DNA from: Mytilisepta virgata
Taxonomy: Eukaryota; Mollusca; Bivalvia; Mytilida; Mytilidae
Assembly: GCA_028015205.1 (NCBI GenBank)
Contig: CM051511.1
Location: 62,001-126,000, forward strand
DNA length: 64,000 nucleotides
Reading direction: 5' to 3'
Below are positions 51,545-63,400 of this stretch, one piece after another. Within the stretch, counting starts at the first letter, position 1. The number at the start of each line of letters is the position of its first letter. The notes under the pieces are model-generated. The model was not told the DNA's origin. It was given only the letters and a program-made list of their open reading frames with translations, and ran no database searches. Position numbers and translations under genes: made by a program.

Positions 51545-52704
51545 CTACATCCTATCTGTATGTGGCCATATTGTCCGCATCTCCTGCACTGTATATCTTG
51601 GCTTGTAGATGTGTCTTTTTGTTGTTCTTGTTGGTTAGATGTAGACCATTCTGTATGTTGGTTAGTTTGTTGGGGTTGATACTGTTGTCGTTGCTGGTTG
51701 TTCTGTCTTGGTGTTCTGAAATTCCATCTGTTTCCTCGGTTTCCTCTGTTACCTCGCATATATTTACCTCTGTTGTAATATTGTTGTGGATAACCTTGCT
51801 CTTCTAAGTTGGTAACCTTCTGTGTGAGTTGCTTCACCATACCCTTCAATTCATCAATGTCAGATGGGTCTGCAGATGGTGTGGCAAACTTTGAAGTGTT
51901 GGGTTTGGTTGACTTGGTGTTAGACTTCTGTGGTGGGTGTTCTTTTTCAATCTGTCTTAAAGCTACTCTTAAGGTGTCGAAGTCTTTAATGGTCTCATAT
52001 TTGTATCCACTGATGTCTTTTAATTCTTGTCGTAACCCTGTCCACAACATGGAATGTAGCATCTTGTTGACTTCTGTTTGTTGTACCAATCCTTTTTCAA
52101 GTCCTTTGCCAATAATATCTTCCAATCTACAACTCCAGCTAGTGATGTCTTCATCTTCTTTCTGTCTTGCGCCATAGAATTCTGCCATAAGTTCTTCCTT
52201 GTTGTCCACTGTGCCAAAGATACTGTCTAACTTCTCAAGTACTTGCTCCATGGATGCGTCAATACCAAGATGCATGGCAACTCGTCCAGCTTCTCCACGT
52301 AGTGATCGGCGTATGGCATTATCTTTCATCACTTTGGTGTATGTTGGATCTTTGAGTAGACATCGAACCTCATACCTCCACAAATCATATGTTGTTTCAC
52401 CTTTGTGTCCTGCACCAGAAAAGCAGTTGACTCTTGGTGGTTGTGATGAAGTCACAGTTACTGGTTTGTCCTTTGCTACTGGTAGAGGAGGTGGCTGTAA
52501 CACCTTTGGCTTTACATCTGGTTTGGGTTCCAACTCTCCCTGGGACTGTAAATAATCTTTCATCCATTGTTTCAACTCCTCAGGGTTATCTGCCTTTGGA
52601 TTGACATTCATGGCTTGTAAGGTTTTCAGCAAGTTGTCATATCCTTCAGGAGTTGGACTCTTTGGTTGTTCTGTAATAACCTTTCCGTCAGGTCCAGTAG
52701 CCAT
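51478..52704 (-). CDS. gag: Gag nucleocapsid polyprotein
   Basis: The frame stays open to an upstream TTG at 52722, but the ATG at 52704-52702 sits in a strong Kozak context (ACCATGG) and is the likely start, giving 408 residues. The N-terminal third is proline-rich (KPDVKPKVLQPPPLPV). The middle resembles a retrotransposon capsid (FSGAGHKGETTYDLWRYEV, later TSWSCRLEDII). The last third has Arg/Gly/Asn- and Gln-rich stretches. A single zinc knuckle, CRRCGQYGHIQIGC, lies about 30 residues before the stop. It packages element RNA into particles. The stop TAG is at 51480-51478, with pol in the -1 frame. Confidence 0.93.
   Translation of the reverse strand: MATGPDGKVITEQPKSPTPEGYDNLLKTLQAMNVNPKADNPEELKQWMKDYLQSQGELEPKPDVKPKVLQPPPLPVAKDKPVTVTSSQPPRVNCFSGAGHKGETTYDLWRYEVRCLLKDPTYTKVMKDNAIRRSLRGEAGRVAMHLGIDASMEQVLEKLDSIFGTVDNKEELMAEFYGARQKEDEDITSWSCRLEDIIGKGLEKGLVQQTEVNKMLHSMLWTGLRQELKDISGYKYETIKDFDTLRVALRQIEKEHPPQKSNTKSTKPNTSKFATPSADPSDIDELKGMVKQLTQKVTNLEEQGYPQQYYNRGKYMRGNRGNRGNRWNFRTPRQNNQQRQQYQPQQTNQHTEWSTSNQQEQQKDTSTSQDIQCRRCGQYGHIQIGCRVRMDHSRRHLNSRKPMPRGRS
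51511..51517 (-). promoter_or_regulatory. -1 ribosomal frameshift heptamer
   Basis: In the gag frame the codons CAT TTA AAC place T TTA AAC exactly in the X XXY YYZ register of programmed -1 frameshifting. Slippage gives TTT AAA CTC, which is the pol frame. The site lies inside the 67-nt overlap and 31 nt before the gag stop. U UUA AAC is one of the most efficient slippery heptamers known. A downstream stimulatory structure was not worked out. Confidence 0.85.
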
Positions 52705-54878
52705 GGTAATCAAAATGATCAAAGTTCAGTATCAAGTATCAAAAGAAAAACAAAGTCTCAAATATCAAAATAGAAATGTAAAGTCAAATATCAGATTCAA
52801 AATTCTGAAAACAAAACAAAGTTTCTACTCAGAATCTGCAAAAGAAAATGAACAACAATTACAGGCCTATAATATAAAACACAAATATCAAATATAAGTC
52901 TGGACTGGACAATGAAGTATTGTCTATTTGGTCTGTAAATTGCTGAACTGGACAATAAATATCGTCTGTCTGTTATCTGAAATATTCTCAGCAAGCTGCA
53001 AGTACAATGTAATAAATAAAAGTAATATAGTACAATGCAACTGTATCTCAATACATAACAATCTGAAATAGCAATATTCAATTCATAAATATGATGAATA
53101 TGTGTTGTAGTAATATCAAACACAAATGTACCTACCCCACAATATCTCTGTTAGGATCTGCTTCAACCTGAAAACTGGGTTGGGTTTGGGGGTTGGGCTT
53201 GAGAATGTTAAGCTTATACGTCAACAATCTCGGGTATAAAAGTATAAAACTATACTATACTAATGTATCTAGAGACTAACTGACCAATCAAAAAGGAAAA
53301 TTCAATCTCCCTAAAGCCTCTGAAAAACCTAACTAACTTTCCAAAATACTAGCCTATAATACTTGAAAAGTCAAACAAATCCCCTCTTGTACCTAACCTA
53401 AGTTCCTTATCTAAGTCTGTAAGTTACTGTGTAAGGGATAAGGTAGGTAGGATATGCAAGGGCTTATGGGTAAATGTATGTGCAAAGGTATAGGCTACTA
53501 GCAATTAGTCAATGTTAGGGAATGACTGTTATATAATGGCTGCATGCATTTTCAATTAGCTAAGCTTATACCCACTCTCAGTCAATATTGATTTACTAAT
53601 TTATTTTAAATTAATTAATTAATTTTTAATTTAATTTAAATTTCAATTCTAGTTAAATTTACTTTTAATTATTTAAAAATAATTAAAGTATTATCAAATG
53701 GAAAAGTTTATGTAAATTAAACTAAGTTCAATTTAACTTCTAAATTATGTCAATTTATCTGAAATAATTTTCAAAGTCACAATACGGTGTCAAACACGGA
53801 TACAATCAATGACACATTATGTATATCTACAACTAAGTTAATGTACATACACTGTATAGATGTATACAACACAAATAACACAGTACACAAGACAGTACAA
53901 TACAATAGACAAACATAAATATACTATGTTTACTATACTACAGTACTATAACATACAAATCACAAAGTCATACCATATCGCTATTTTGGGTATAAATGTG
54001 TATGTATGTATGCTTTGTTACTATAAGTCTAAAGTACTATGACAAATTAAAGTGTACTACGGCCTTAAGTGAACCAAACTTCAAACTAAATTCAAGATGT
54101 AGTCTTGTTTATGTTGAACTATCAATGAACCTCACTGTATGTATATAGTAAAACTAAGTTACTTTATGTCAAAGTATGAAAATGAAAAATAAATGTGTAG
54201 ATTACAAGTTACAATTTAATGTATGGATGTAAAAAGTCTATGAAAATCAACTATAGACTGCCCTGGTGTATGCACAAATGCTTAATATACTCTAGTATAT
54301 GTTGTTTACATTGTGTTGGAGGTGTGTCTCTTTGACTTCCGGTTGACCTTGACCTTAAAGTGTGGGGGGGAAGGGGGTAATCAAATATCAACCAAAAAAA
54401 AATCAAAGTCAAAATTAATTATTACACATGTTACATGTCAGTGTAAATAACTGCAGTTTTGGTCTTTTATAATGCTGATCAGTGTCTAGTATTTACAATA
54501 ATATAAGTAAACCGGTTGTAATATATTCAAACAGCTATCTAATAGTCTATATTAATTGCATACATGTACAGAGATAGCTTTCTATTTTCAATGCAAAGTG
54601 ATATCAGAAAGTCTATTTATAAACAAATACAGAACTGTCACATAAACAAAACATGTACAAAGACATTCACATTTAAACATACAGTCAACATAAACACCTA
54701 CTATAAACTTGAGTCTGTAATCTGTTGGCTGTGTTGATCCAGTATATCATCAGGTACACGTGTACTCGAACCGGAAGTTTACATTGGCAACCGGAAACGT
54801 CACAAATTAAGTCCTGCTAGTCCTGATATCAGAAAATTTTTGGAATATTCTTCAAACACAACTATCAATCACAATTCA
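52705..54878 (-). other. Retrotransposon 5' leader
   Basis: About 2.2 kb between the primer-binding site and gag, AT-rich and without a long ORF. It is unusually long for a Ty3/Gypsy leader. The plus strand holds a G-run pattern at 53177-53197 (runs of 3, 3, 5 and 3 G spaced by 2-3 T) able to form a G-quadruplex. Confidence 0.6.
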
Positions 54879-54892
54879 CGTTGGGCGCCATT
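54879..54892 (-). promoter_or_regulatory. Primer-binding site, tRNA-Lys
   Basis: Directly after the 5' LTR (plus AAA/AAT at the junction) the sense strand reads TGGCGCCCAACGTG. This is the complement of the 3' end of an animal lysine tRNA including CCA, as known for Gypsy-type elements. It primes first-strand DNA synthesis. Confidence 0.85.
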
Positions 54893-56331
54893 TGTCACCG
54901 GGCTTATAAACAAGCAATCCATCTCAGGTTAATGGGTTTATTGTGATAACAAGTATAAGCAAATGAACGCAATGTACACAGACCCTGAAATTACACAAAG
55001 TTAAAATACCATAAATACAGTGTAAAGAAGGATAACTCTAGCTGACAGTTTGACAGCTTACATGTAAATGACACTGTATTAGTTATACAAATAAAAATAG
55101 GATTTATATATTTGCTTGTTCTTACATATTATTTATCAACTACTTAGCCAAATATATAGAAATGAAGAACATAGTTAAAATAACGTACGCATGATAAGTT
55201 CAATATTTCAATTCAACCTATGTTTTACATAGTCTGCTACTATAGCATCATACACTTGATTAAAAATGATCTTAGCTTTAACACAAAGCAAGTAATAAAG
55301 CTAAAGCAAAAATAAGCAAACAATATTGTTAAGCAATAAGCAAAACTAAAAATATGTTAATATAAACAACACTTGATCCTTACCTCACATGAGGTGCAAA
55401 GGTCCTCAATAGCAAAATAAATCAGCTATAATACATCATCAGCTATACATACAAATACCAGTGGAATTGACACCTGTATAACAAAAATATTAAAATCATA
55501 ACCTATGTGTTTTTGTGACTGGTAATGAGAATATTACACAATTTCTTTACAATCAAATTACATTTTAAGCTGTTAAACTGTGCCTGTTTACTGTACTTTA
55601 TCATTTTATCATGTTTTCTATATTTTCCACTTTTATAGTTTATATAGTACTCAAAGTCACTTTTTACTGTATTATTTTACACACTGAACTGTTTAATATG
55701 TTTTAATAGGATTTTACTACTTCTTTTATGTGTTTATATGTTTTTATCAGTCTATCAAACTTCATTCATTCATTCATTCCTCTCATTCATTCTACACTCA
55801 CATTTTCATGATTATTTGGTATTTACAGTTAATAAATGTTAGTAAATAGGGAAAACTGACCTGTATTATAAGAAAATGGTGTTCCTGACTAAATACTAGG
55901 ATAAACAGCAAAACTAAGACATATCTGACATCTACATGTACACTATTCAAAATATAAACCAGTTCTGCCAGAACAAAGGAACTATCTAGAATTCCCTCCA
56001 AAAAGTAAACCTAACCAATCACAAATCAAACTGACCAGGTAAAAGGGCATAGGACATGGGACATTTCCAATAATAGATATAAACATCATATTACCTATTG
56101 AACTCAATGAAGCATGTAAATTTAAATGTCCTAACAGTAAATAATACATGTACTGGATCTGACTGAAATAAACATATCAATTATCAATCAATAGGTCATC
56201 AGTCAGTGAATCTTTCTGAAAACTATATTATTAAAATATTTAGATATAATTTCATTAATTCTATCTACAATAAAATAAATTAATGGATAACCTGCAAAAA
56301 TACAAATTTCATCAAATTTGACTCTACCACA
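54893..56331 (-). repeat. 5' LTR of the Ty3/Gypsy element
   Basis: The 1439-bp partner of 45632-47070. It should contain the element's promoter, transcribing leftward. TTAA (56332-56335) follows it. A TTC36-like gene starts on the opposite strand about 290 bp further on. Confidence 0.95.
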
Positions 56332-56618
56332 TTAAAATTTAGACGGTCCAAAAATTGGGGCGGCAAAATCTAAGAACGGATTTGGTGTGGCCTAATTATC
56401 AGCTGACGATCTTATTCGGTTTGTTGCTCCATTTATAAAAAAGCCCATATAGTACTGAGGATACAGGACTCTACAGCTGCATAATATGTGTATTTGTTTC
56501 AACATTATTTATGTTATTTAAATGTTTAAATAATGCTGTCAACCCTTCGGGGTATGAATTTGCATTACAAATAATTATAGTTTCTTTCCCCTGAATGAAG
56601 TAGCTCCTCCAAAATAAA

Positions 56619-56739
56619 ATGACTTTGGAAAGTTCTAATATTTCTGAACACGACAAGGAGGTTCTGAATAGACTTTTCAACCCTAATCTTCCATATGGTG
56701 ATATTGTAGAAGAATGTGAAAACGTTCCACATATTGAAG
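56619..56739 (+). CDS. TTC36: TTC36-like protein, exon 1
   Basis: An ATG opens 40 codons: MTLESSNISEHDKEVLNRLF, then NPNLPYGDIVEECENVPHIE. The NP(D/N)xPxGDI block following a short helix is typical of the N-terminus of TTC36 (tetratricopeptide repeat protein 36), a small TPR protein linked to HSP70 and tyrosine catabolism in vertebrates. The exon must end in phase 1 to join exon 2; GAAG|GTCCGC at 56739/56740 fits but is a weak donor, so the edge may be slightly off. The promoter must lie in the short interval after the LTR, or the LTR insertion has displaced it. Confidence 0.8.
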
Positions 56740-57012
56740 GTCCGCCTTTCATCTATGGAGCAGAAATTTTTAAACTGTGTTATTGTTTTTTTAACAAATT
56801 TATATAATTTTACTTTTGATGATGTAATTTGTTCCCTCATTCATTGAGGCAATAAGGGAACGACTCTTCACCACAACACACCCAGACACATTCCAACGCA
56901 CACTATAAATGCATGTTTTGTTACTTTCTAGTTGTCTTTATGTTTTTGAGATCGTTTTATGATGAACTACGAGGTCATTTTTAAAAAATTATATTGCATA
57001 TGTCCCTTATGA

Positions 57013-57855
57013 GGGGCCTGATGGGGGGGGGGGGGGGTCTCATCACGATTCACGAGTTGATTTTTTTGTCAATCACGATTCAGAGAAAATAAATTTCCAT
57101 GATCACGGATCACGAAAATATAAAAAGAGTATCCCCAATCAATCTCGATAATAGAGATTCAGAAGCTGGTTGTTTGTGTTGTAGATTGGTTCAATTTAGT
57201 CCAAGATTACTCTGACGTCCAACGGCTGTTTTGCCAGACAAGCTGGGGCCGTGGGACACGAGTAATCTCGGACTAGGTTCAATTAAGCTACAATCAAATG
57301 CATTACTGGCTCATTACTTGTTTACGTGTTGAATTCTCCCAGGTTCTAAATTAAATCGTTAAAAACAGTCACATTTTAATTTCTTGTATTGTATCATATA
57401 ATATTTCATAGAAATGTTTTACTGGCGTGAAATACCACGGAACCACGTCTTTGTTTTATCTTGAGACTAAACTCAGAGACTATATAGTATATATATTTAT
57501 TTTGTCAAAAAAATTTACTGCTATATCGATAATGTCATTGCCGTGGCTCGCAGCCATGGGGGCTGCCATGTTTGCACTAAAAAATGACCTAATTGCACTT
57601 TTAAAAACTATCGCGCCACTTCAACTTTTTAAGCCAAGAAAGACAACTCCATGGAACTTTTTATTTCCGTAATGGAAAAAAATCACGAGAATGAAATATA
57701 TGTCTCAATCACGAAGAACAAACATAAAACTCCAATGGAAACGATTCACGAACAATGCTTTCATCACGAATCACGAAAAATAAATCTGTAGAAAAACGGA
57801 TCACGATAGCGAAAATGCGCCGATCACGAAGAACGAAAATAACCCATCAGGCCCC
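57013..57855. mobile_element. MITE in TTC36 intron 1, 10-bp target duplication
   Basis: The termini GGGGCCTGATGGG and CCCATCAGGCCCC are perfect inverted repeats. TCCCTTATGA flanks both sides (57003-57012 and 57856-57865). The interior carries many 'atcacgaa/gattcacga' words and a G13 run. The plus-strand frame at 57427-57672 lies inside and is not a gene. Confidence 0.85.
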
Positions 57856-57865
57856 TCCCTTATGA

Positions 57866-60514
57866 CCATGAAAACCCAACCACATCCCAAAGTCTCATCA
57901 AAATTCATGTTGTGTTACTTTCTAATTGCCTCGATGTTTTTCACATCTTTTAACAATAAAAAAATATTTTAAGATGTAACTTTTTGAGGCTGTTTTTGTT
58001 ATATTGTATTTCTCTTATGATGGTGCGTTGTTATCTATTTCCCGCGCAATGAATTATTTGTCATAACTAATTCCTCATCATATGATATGAACAAGTGTTA
58101 CCAGAAATTCTTTTATCTGATTGATGCAAACATCCCTGTTTTCTGATTGGTTGAAATCTGCGTGATCATCGTTGAAAGCCACCGCTGCATAGCAACATTT
58201 GACGTCACAGAAAAATAAACGTTAAGATCTCCCGCGGGTCGGACGCTGAATCATAAACAAACAAATATTCCCGAAGAATCATAAGAGTGTGACGGGACAG
58301 GTTTTCACCTCCCCAAAAATTTTGTGTTTTTATAATTTGTATAAACTTATATTTTTTTCGCTGGAAAATATTTTAATTTTGTATAATATTTTTCTTTTTT
58401 GTATCTGTAGTTACTAGAAATGTTTCTTGTCATACTTGGACTTGTTATTTCAGTAATTTTTGTAAATATTGTTTTTTTTATATACCTACTTGGTTTGATT
58501 ATTAATTTGCCTTATATATGTTGGGTCTGTTCTGTGATTGGGGCAAGTTTCTCTGCTTGGCCCAAGAGATATATACTACCGGGTATCTCTACACCAGGGA
58601 ATCATTATAAATTCATGTGACGGGAACTGAGTCCATTTCAGCTAGGGACCTGCTTATACATCAGCGCATGGCAAGGGAATTAGAATAAATTCCACTTGCC
58701 AGGATAGTTTCCTGAGATGTCATCTCATATATTTTGGCTGATAGTACGACTGCACCTTTTACCACTGAAATGGCTGATGGAACAACAACTAGACCTGCTA
58801 CATTTCTATTTTTCTAATAATACATTTTATTTTATCCGTAGTACATAGTTTATTTTCCAGCTCAGTCATTACATCCAGTGATTTGAACCTTAGCGAAGCA
58901 CTACCCCTGCACTGCCCAGGACCAGTGTCGTTATTTTCCCATAGGGAACTGGCTCCTGTTACAAGAGAAATAGTTTGAACAACTCGTAAAAATTAGATAC
59001 CGCTTGATATCAAATCTCGTTGTTTAATTTGGACTTAATAATAAACTTGCCTAAGGCTCGTTTATTATTATATCCAAATTTAACAACTCCATTCGAGATC
59101 AAGTGATATCTAATTCTCACTCATTGTAAAACCTATAAATATGCCCCTTATGACATGAAAATATTTACCCTAACACTATCCATTGTATTATTTTCTGATC
59201 ATCTGCACTTTTAACCTCCTGATTTCCGAATGACCTATAAATAAACAGACGATATCGGGTCATAAGCATATTCTCGGTGTAAGAAAATCGTCTTCAAATT
59301 TAGCAACACAAGCAGAGCTGGGTCGGCTCCCTATAGAAGAGTATATACTCTCACAAACATTGCTATAATTTTCCCATCTGGATACCCAAAATGTAAACCC
59401 TTTATTAAAAGAGGCTTCTGAAATGTGTAAAAAGATGCACTGAGAAGGAATATACACATGGTATACTTACCTTGCTGATATCTTAACAGAATTAAACATA
59501 AATCCAGAAATACTTACAACTGTACAAGATACATGTACAGTCAAAAAATAGTTTTTAAGTAAATTTACTGATTTCTATAGTAGTAAAACTATTTATTTAC
59601 AACAAACCACATCATTATCGATAAAAATATGTGTGTATAGTGTGTTGGGTTGTGTTTGGGTGTGTTGGAATGAAAAGACATGCCGCCTTAACAATGATAT
59701 TGTCACTGGGGAAATTTGTGACTGATGGGATTGTGTAACAAGAGCCTGACTGGGTGGTTGGAAGTTACTGGATTGTGTGATGCCCCTGACCACACAATGG
59801 ATGAATACGGTGTATGGCAATGACAGGCTGGGTGACTGACTGACTTGGTCGGGTGCCTGGAACTCTGAATATAATATGAAACTGACACTTGAGACTCTGG
59901 AACACACAATGAATAATTCAATAATTCAGCATGGAATACATTTATTACAGATGGACTGTGTTCAGTGTAAAGTCCTGAGTCCAAATCTGCTTCATCAAAA
60001 TTATAAACAAGTACTTATACAATATTAAATTGACAAGAATAAACATAACAAATAATCATTAATTTGAGTGATATGGTTAACTGTCAAAGGTTATACTATT
60101 TTTTTAACTTGAAGAATAGAGTAAAATCAATATGATTATATTTAAGAATATATAGTTATGAGAAAGGTAAATTGTCACTAATTAGGTAACAATATGTCAC
60201 TCAATGTCCAAACTGAGAACTTCAAAATTGCATATCTAAACATGTTAATTTAAAGTCATGGATATGAAATGTAAAAGGAAATGAAAATATAGAATAAAAT
60301 AAATTATTTAACACAGTGAATTAAAGTCCAAAATATTAGAATTGTTAATGTTATATTTAAGTCCCAAATGATACAAGAAGCTCTTTTTCCTTTGGTCACA
60401 TAATCATAAGATGGAAAGATTTGCGACAAACATAATAACCCAGTGCAATTTAGAATTTCTGGTGAGAATACTATACAATCGATTCTAGCAAAATATTTAT
60501 TTGGCCCTTTTCAG
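57866..60514 (+). other. Rest of TTC36 intron 1
   Basis: AT-rich. A hairpin of about 135 bp (58985-59121) pairs 'attagataccgcttgatatcaaa..ggacttaataataaac' with 'gtttattattatatcc..gatcaagtgatatctaat'. A GT-rich block with short direct repeats occupies about 59630-59960 and may be a repeat of unknown type. No other gene was seen. Confidence 0.5.
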
Positions 60515-60700
60515 AAGAAATAGAAACTGAAGAGGTAAAGCAGGTTAAAGGTTTAGAGACAGATGGAGTACAAGCTGCAGAGTCCGGTGATATACAGAAA
60601 TCTTTAGATCTGTTTTCCCAGGCAGTAAATCTATTACCTAACAGAGCATCCGGATACAACAACAGGGCTCAGGCATTAAGACTGAAAGGGGATGTTCAAG
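60515..60700 (+). CDS. TTC36: TTC36-like protein, exon 2 (TPR)
   Basis: The acceptor GCCCTTTTCAG precedes AAGAAATAG and the donor is CAAG|GTTTGA, phase 1 in and 1 out. It encodes EIETEEVKQVKGLETDGVQA, then AESGDIQKSLDLFSQAVNLL and PNRASGYNNRAQALRLKGDVQ. This is a TPR unit whose A-helix/B-helix residues (A..GD...L..F..A..L.P.RAS.YNNRAQ..RL.GD) match TTC36 strongly. The following exon with the remaining TPRs is not in the window, so the gene is partial. No nearby same-strand gene suggests co-regulation. Confidence 0.88.
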
Positions 60701-60737
60701 GTTTGAAATAAGCTGTTGCTCATTTATTTAATTTTTA

Positions 60738-62300
60738 GCTCACAAGTGAGCTTTTCTCATCACTTATCATCCGTCGTTTGTTAACTTTTACAAAAATCTT
60801 CTCCTCTGTAACTACAGGGCCAAATGGGACCAAAGTTGGCCACAAGCATCATTAGGATATGTAGTTTAAAAAATATGTCCAATGACCTGCCAACCAACAT
60901 GACGGACATTGCTAAAAATAGAACATAGGGGTAAGCTGCAGTTTTTGTCTTATATCTCAAAAACTAAAGCATTTAGAGCAATACTGATGGAGTAAAAATG
61001 TTCATCAGGTCAAGATCTACCTGCCATGAAATTGTCAGATGAATCGGGGAACCCTTTGTTGGGTTATTGCCCCTGAATTGTTGATTTTAAGGAAATTTTG
61101 CAGTTTCATGTTATTATCTTGAATATTATTATAGATAAAGACAAACTGTAACCAGCAAAAATGTTCAACAAAGTAAGATCTACAAATAAGTCAACATAAC
61201 CCAGAATCATTGATTGACCCCTTATAGGAGTTTTTGCCCTTTAAAGACGTCGTCAAGTGTAAACTTTCCTTTAAAGATTCTCCTCTGAAACCACTGGGCC
61301 ATTTGGGACCAAATTTTGGTGGAAAGTTTCTTGGGTGGCCCCCCCTTCCCAAATTATGTCCGGCATCCCCGACTTCCTACCGACATGGCTGCTGTTACTG
61401 AAAATAGAAGAAAGGGGGGATGAAATTCAAAAATCTTCTTCTATGAAACTACATGGCCAATTGGAACCAAACTTGGCAGTAATGGTCCTTAAGAGGTACT
61501 CTTTCAGAAATAAGTCCAATGACCTGGACTGTTAACCAAGATGGCTGCCAAAGCCGAACGGTCGTATAGGAAAATTCAGTGAAAAATCTTCTTGTCTGAA
61601 ACCACTTGACCAGTTGGAACCAGACTTGACAGCAGTGGTCCTTAGATGGTCCTCTTTCAGAACCGTGTCCGATGACCCGGACTGTCAACCAAGATGGCCG
61701 CCACAACCGAACTTAGTTTAACATATGGCCCTATGGGAAAATTCATTTAAAGAATCTTGTTGTCTGAAACAAGTTGACCAATTTGAAGCAAAGTTAGCAG
61801 CAATGGTCCTTAGATGATCGTCTTTAAGAATTGAATCTGATGATCAACCAAGATGGCCCCCACTGCTTAACATAGTTTAACATGGACCCTATTGGGAAAT
61901 GCATTAAAAAATCTTCTTGTCTGAAACTTACTGAGCCAATTGGAACAAGACTTAGCAGCAGCAGTCCTTAGATGGTCTGTCGACCCAGACTATCGACCAA
62001 GATGGCCGCCACATCTGAACATAGTTTAACATGGGACCCTATTAGAAAATTCATCAAAAAATCTCTGAAACTACAGAGTCAGTTATAACCAATCTACCAA
62101 GATTGACTGCCAGAGCCGACTTAGTTAAACATAGAACCCTATGCAAAATGTCATTAAAAAATCTTCTTGTCATAAACCACTAAGCCAATTGGAACCAAAT
62201 TGGCAGCAGTAGTCATTAGATGGTCCCCTTTCAGACCTGGCCTGTCAATCAACATGGTCACCACAGCTGAACATAGTTTAACTTATAGGAAACTTTAATT
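60738..62300 (-). repeat. GCTCACC-type repeat, opposite orientation
   Basis: It starts 'agctcacaagtgagcttttctcatcacttatcatccgtcg'. It then carries reverse-ordered units with 'cttctcctctg(t/a)aac', 'ccaagatggccgccac', 'tagtttaacatatggccctatggga' and 'tggtccttagatggtcctctttcag', as in 35.1-36.8 kb read backwards. It lies just after TTC36 exon 2. Confidence 0.75.
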
Positions 62301-63400
62301 TTCAGATCATCATACCTTAAAGTGGCCTTCTGGAACCAGACTAATGACTGCTACACTTAAATTTTCACTTTTATATCCACAACTCCTACTAAACCACTTA
62401 TTATAATTTAATGAAACTTTCTCAGATACTTTATCATACAATGCCATTGTGCACCTATTTTGTATATGGTAAAACTCATTTGGGGTTCTCTTTCCAAAAC
62501 ATGGAGTTTGCCATTGCCTTATATCGGGGGGCATCCATTTTGTATTCACAACTCTTCCCAAACCACATTCTATAATTTAATGAAACTTTCTCAGATTCTT
62601 AACTATAGAATGCCACTGTTTTTTCGTCAAATTGATTTTTTGGGTTCCTTTTTCCAAAACATGAACTTTGCCATTGCTTATATGGGAGTTATGGGGTACC
62701 TATTTTGTATCTGCAACTCCTCTCTAACCACTTATCATAATTTAATGAAACTTTCTCAGATTCTTATCCATATAATGCCATTGTGCACCTCCTATTTAGT
62801 TTGTGGCCAAAATCATTTTGGGGAACTGTTTTTTCTTTTGGAAGAGGGGGGTGTATCCATTTTGTATCTGCAACTTCTCCCTAACCACTTATCATAATTA
62901 AATGAAACTTTCTGAGATTCTTAACCATATAATGCCATTGTGCACCTCCTATTTTGTTTATTGGTCAACATCATTTTTGGGGTTTCCTTTTTCAAAACAG
63001 CTGGGGTTTCATTTTGTGAGCTTTTATCAAATTATCATCAAATTGATTTTTGGGGTTCCTTTTTCCTAAACATGAACTTTGTCATTGCTTATATGGGGGT
63101 TATGCGGGTACCTATTTTGTATCCACCTATACCGCTTATTATAATTTAATGAAACTTTCTCAGATTCCTTATCATACAATGCCAATGTGTATCTCCTATT
63201 TTGTTTGTGGCCAAAATCATTTTGGGAAACTGTTTTTCTTTCGCAAGAGAAAGGGGGGGGGTATCCATTTTGTATCTGCACCTCCTATTTTGTTTATTGG
63301 TCAACATCATTTTTGGGGTTTCTTTTTTCAAAACAGCCAGGGTATCATTTGTGAGCTTTTATCACAGTACCTCTACTTAGTAACTGTAAAGCTACCATTT
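62301..63400 (+). repeat. Degenerate tandem array of about 150-200-bp units
   Basis: The block 'ccacttatcataatttaatgaaactttctcagattctta(t/a)c...ataatgccattgtgcacctcctattt' recurs near 62395, 62560, 62720, 62880 and 63130. It is interleaved with 'ttttggggttcctttttccaaaacatg..ctttgccattgcttatatgggggt'. ORFs such as 62460-62897 and 63050-63490 are produced by the repeat. Confidence 0.7.

Larger units (their letters stand above)
45632..56331 (-). mobile_element. Full-length 10.7-kb Ty3/Gypsy LTR retrotransposon
   Basis: The element reads on the minus strand: 5' LTR (56331-54893), primer-binding site, a leader of about 2.2 kb, gag, pol in the -1 frame, polypurine tract, 3' LTR (47070-45632). TTAA flanks both ends, so the target duplication is 4 bp. 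Both ORFs are open with all catalytic motifs kept, and the LTRs look identical. It is therefore a recent insertion that may still be active. No envelope-like ORF is present. The insertion point is about 290 bp upstream of the TTC36-like start codon, with its transcription directed away from that gene. Confidence 0.95.

Noticed and set aside
57427..57672. An 81-codon plus-strand ORF
   Set aside because: It lies inside a MITE with perfect termini and target duplication, and shows no homology.
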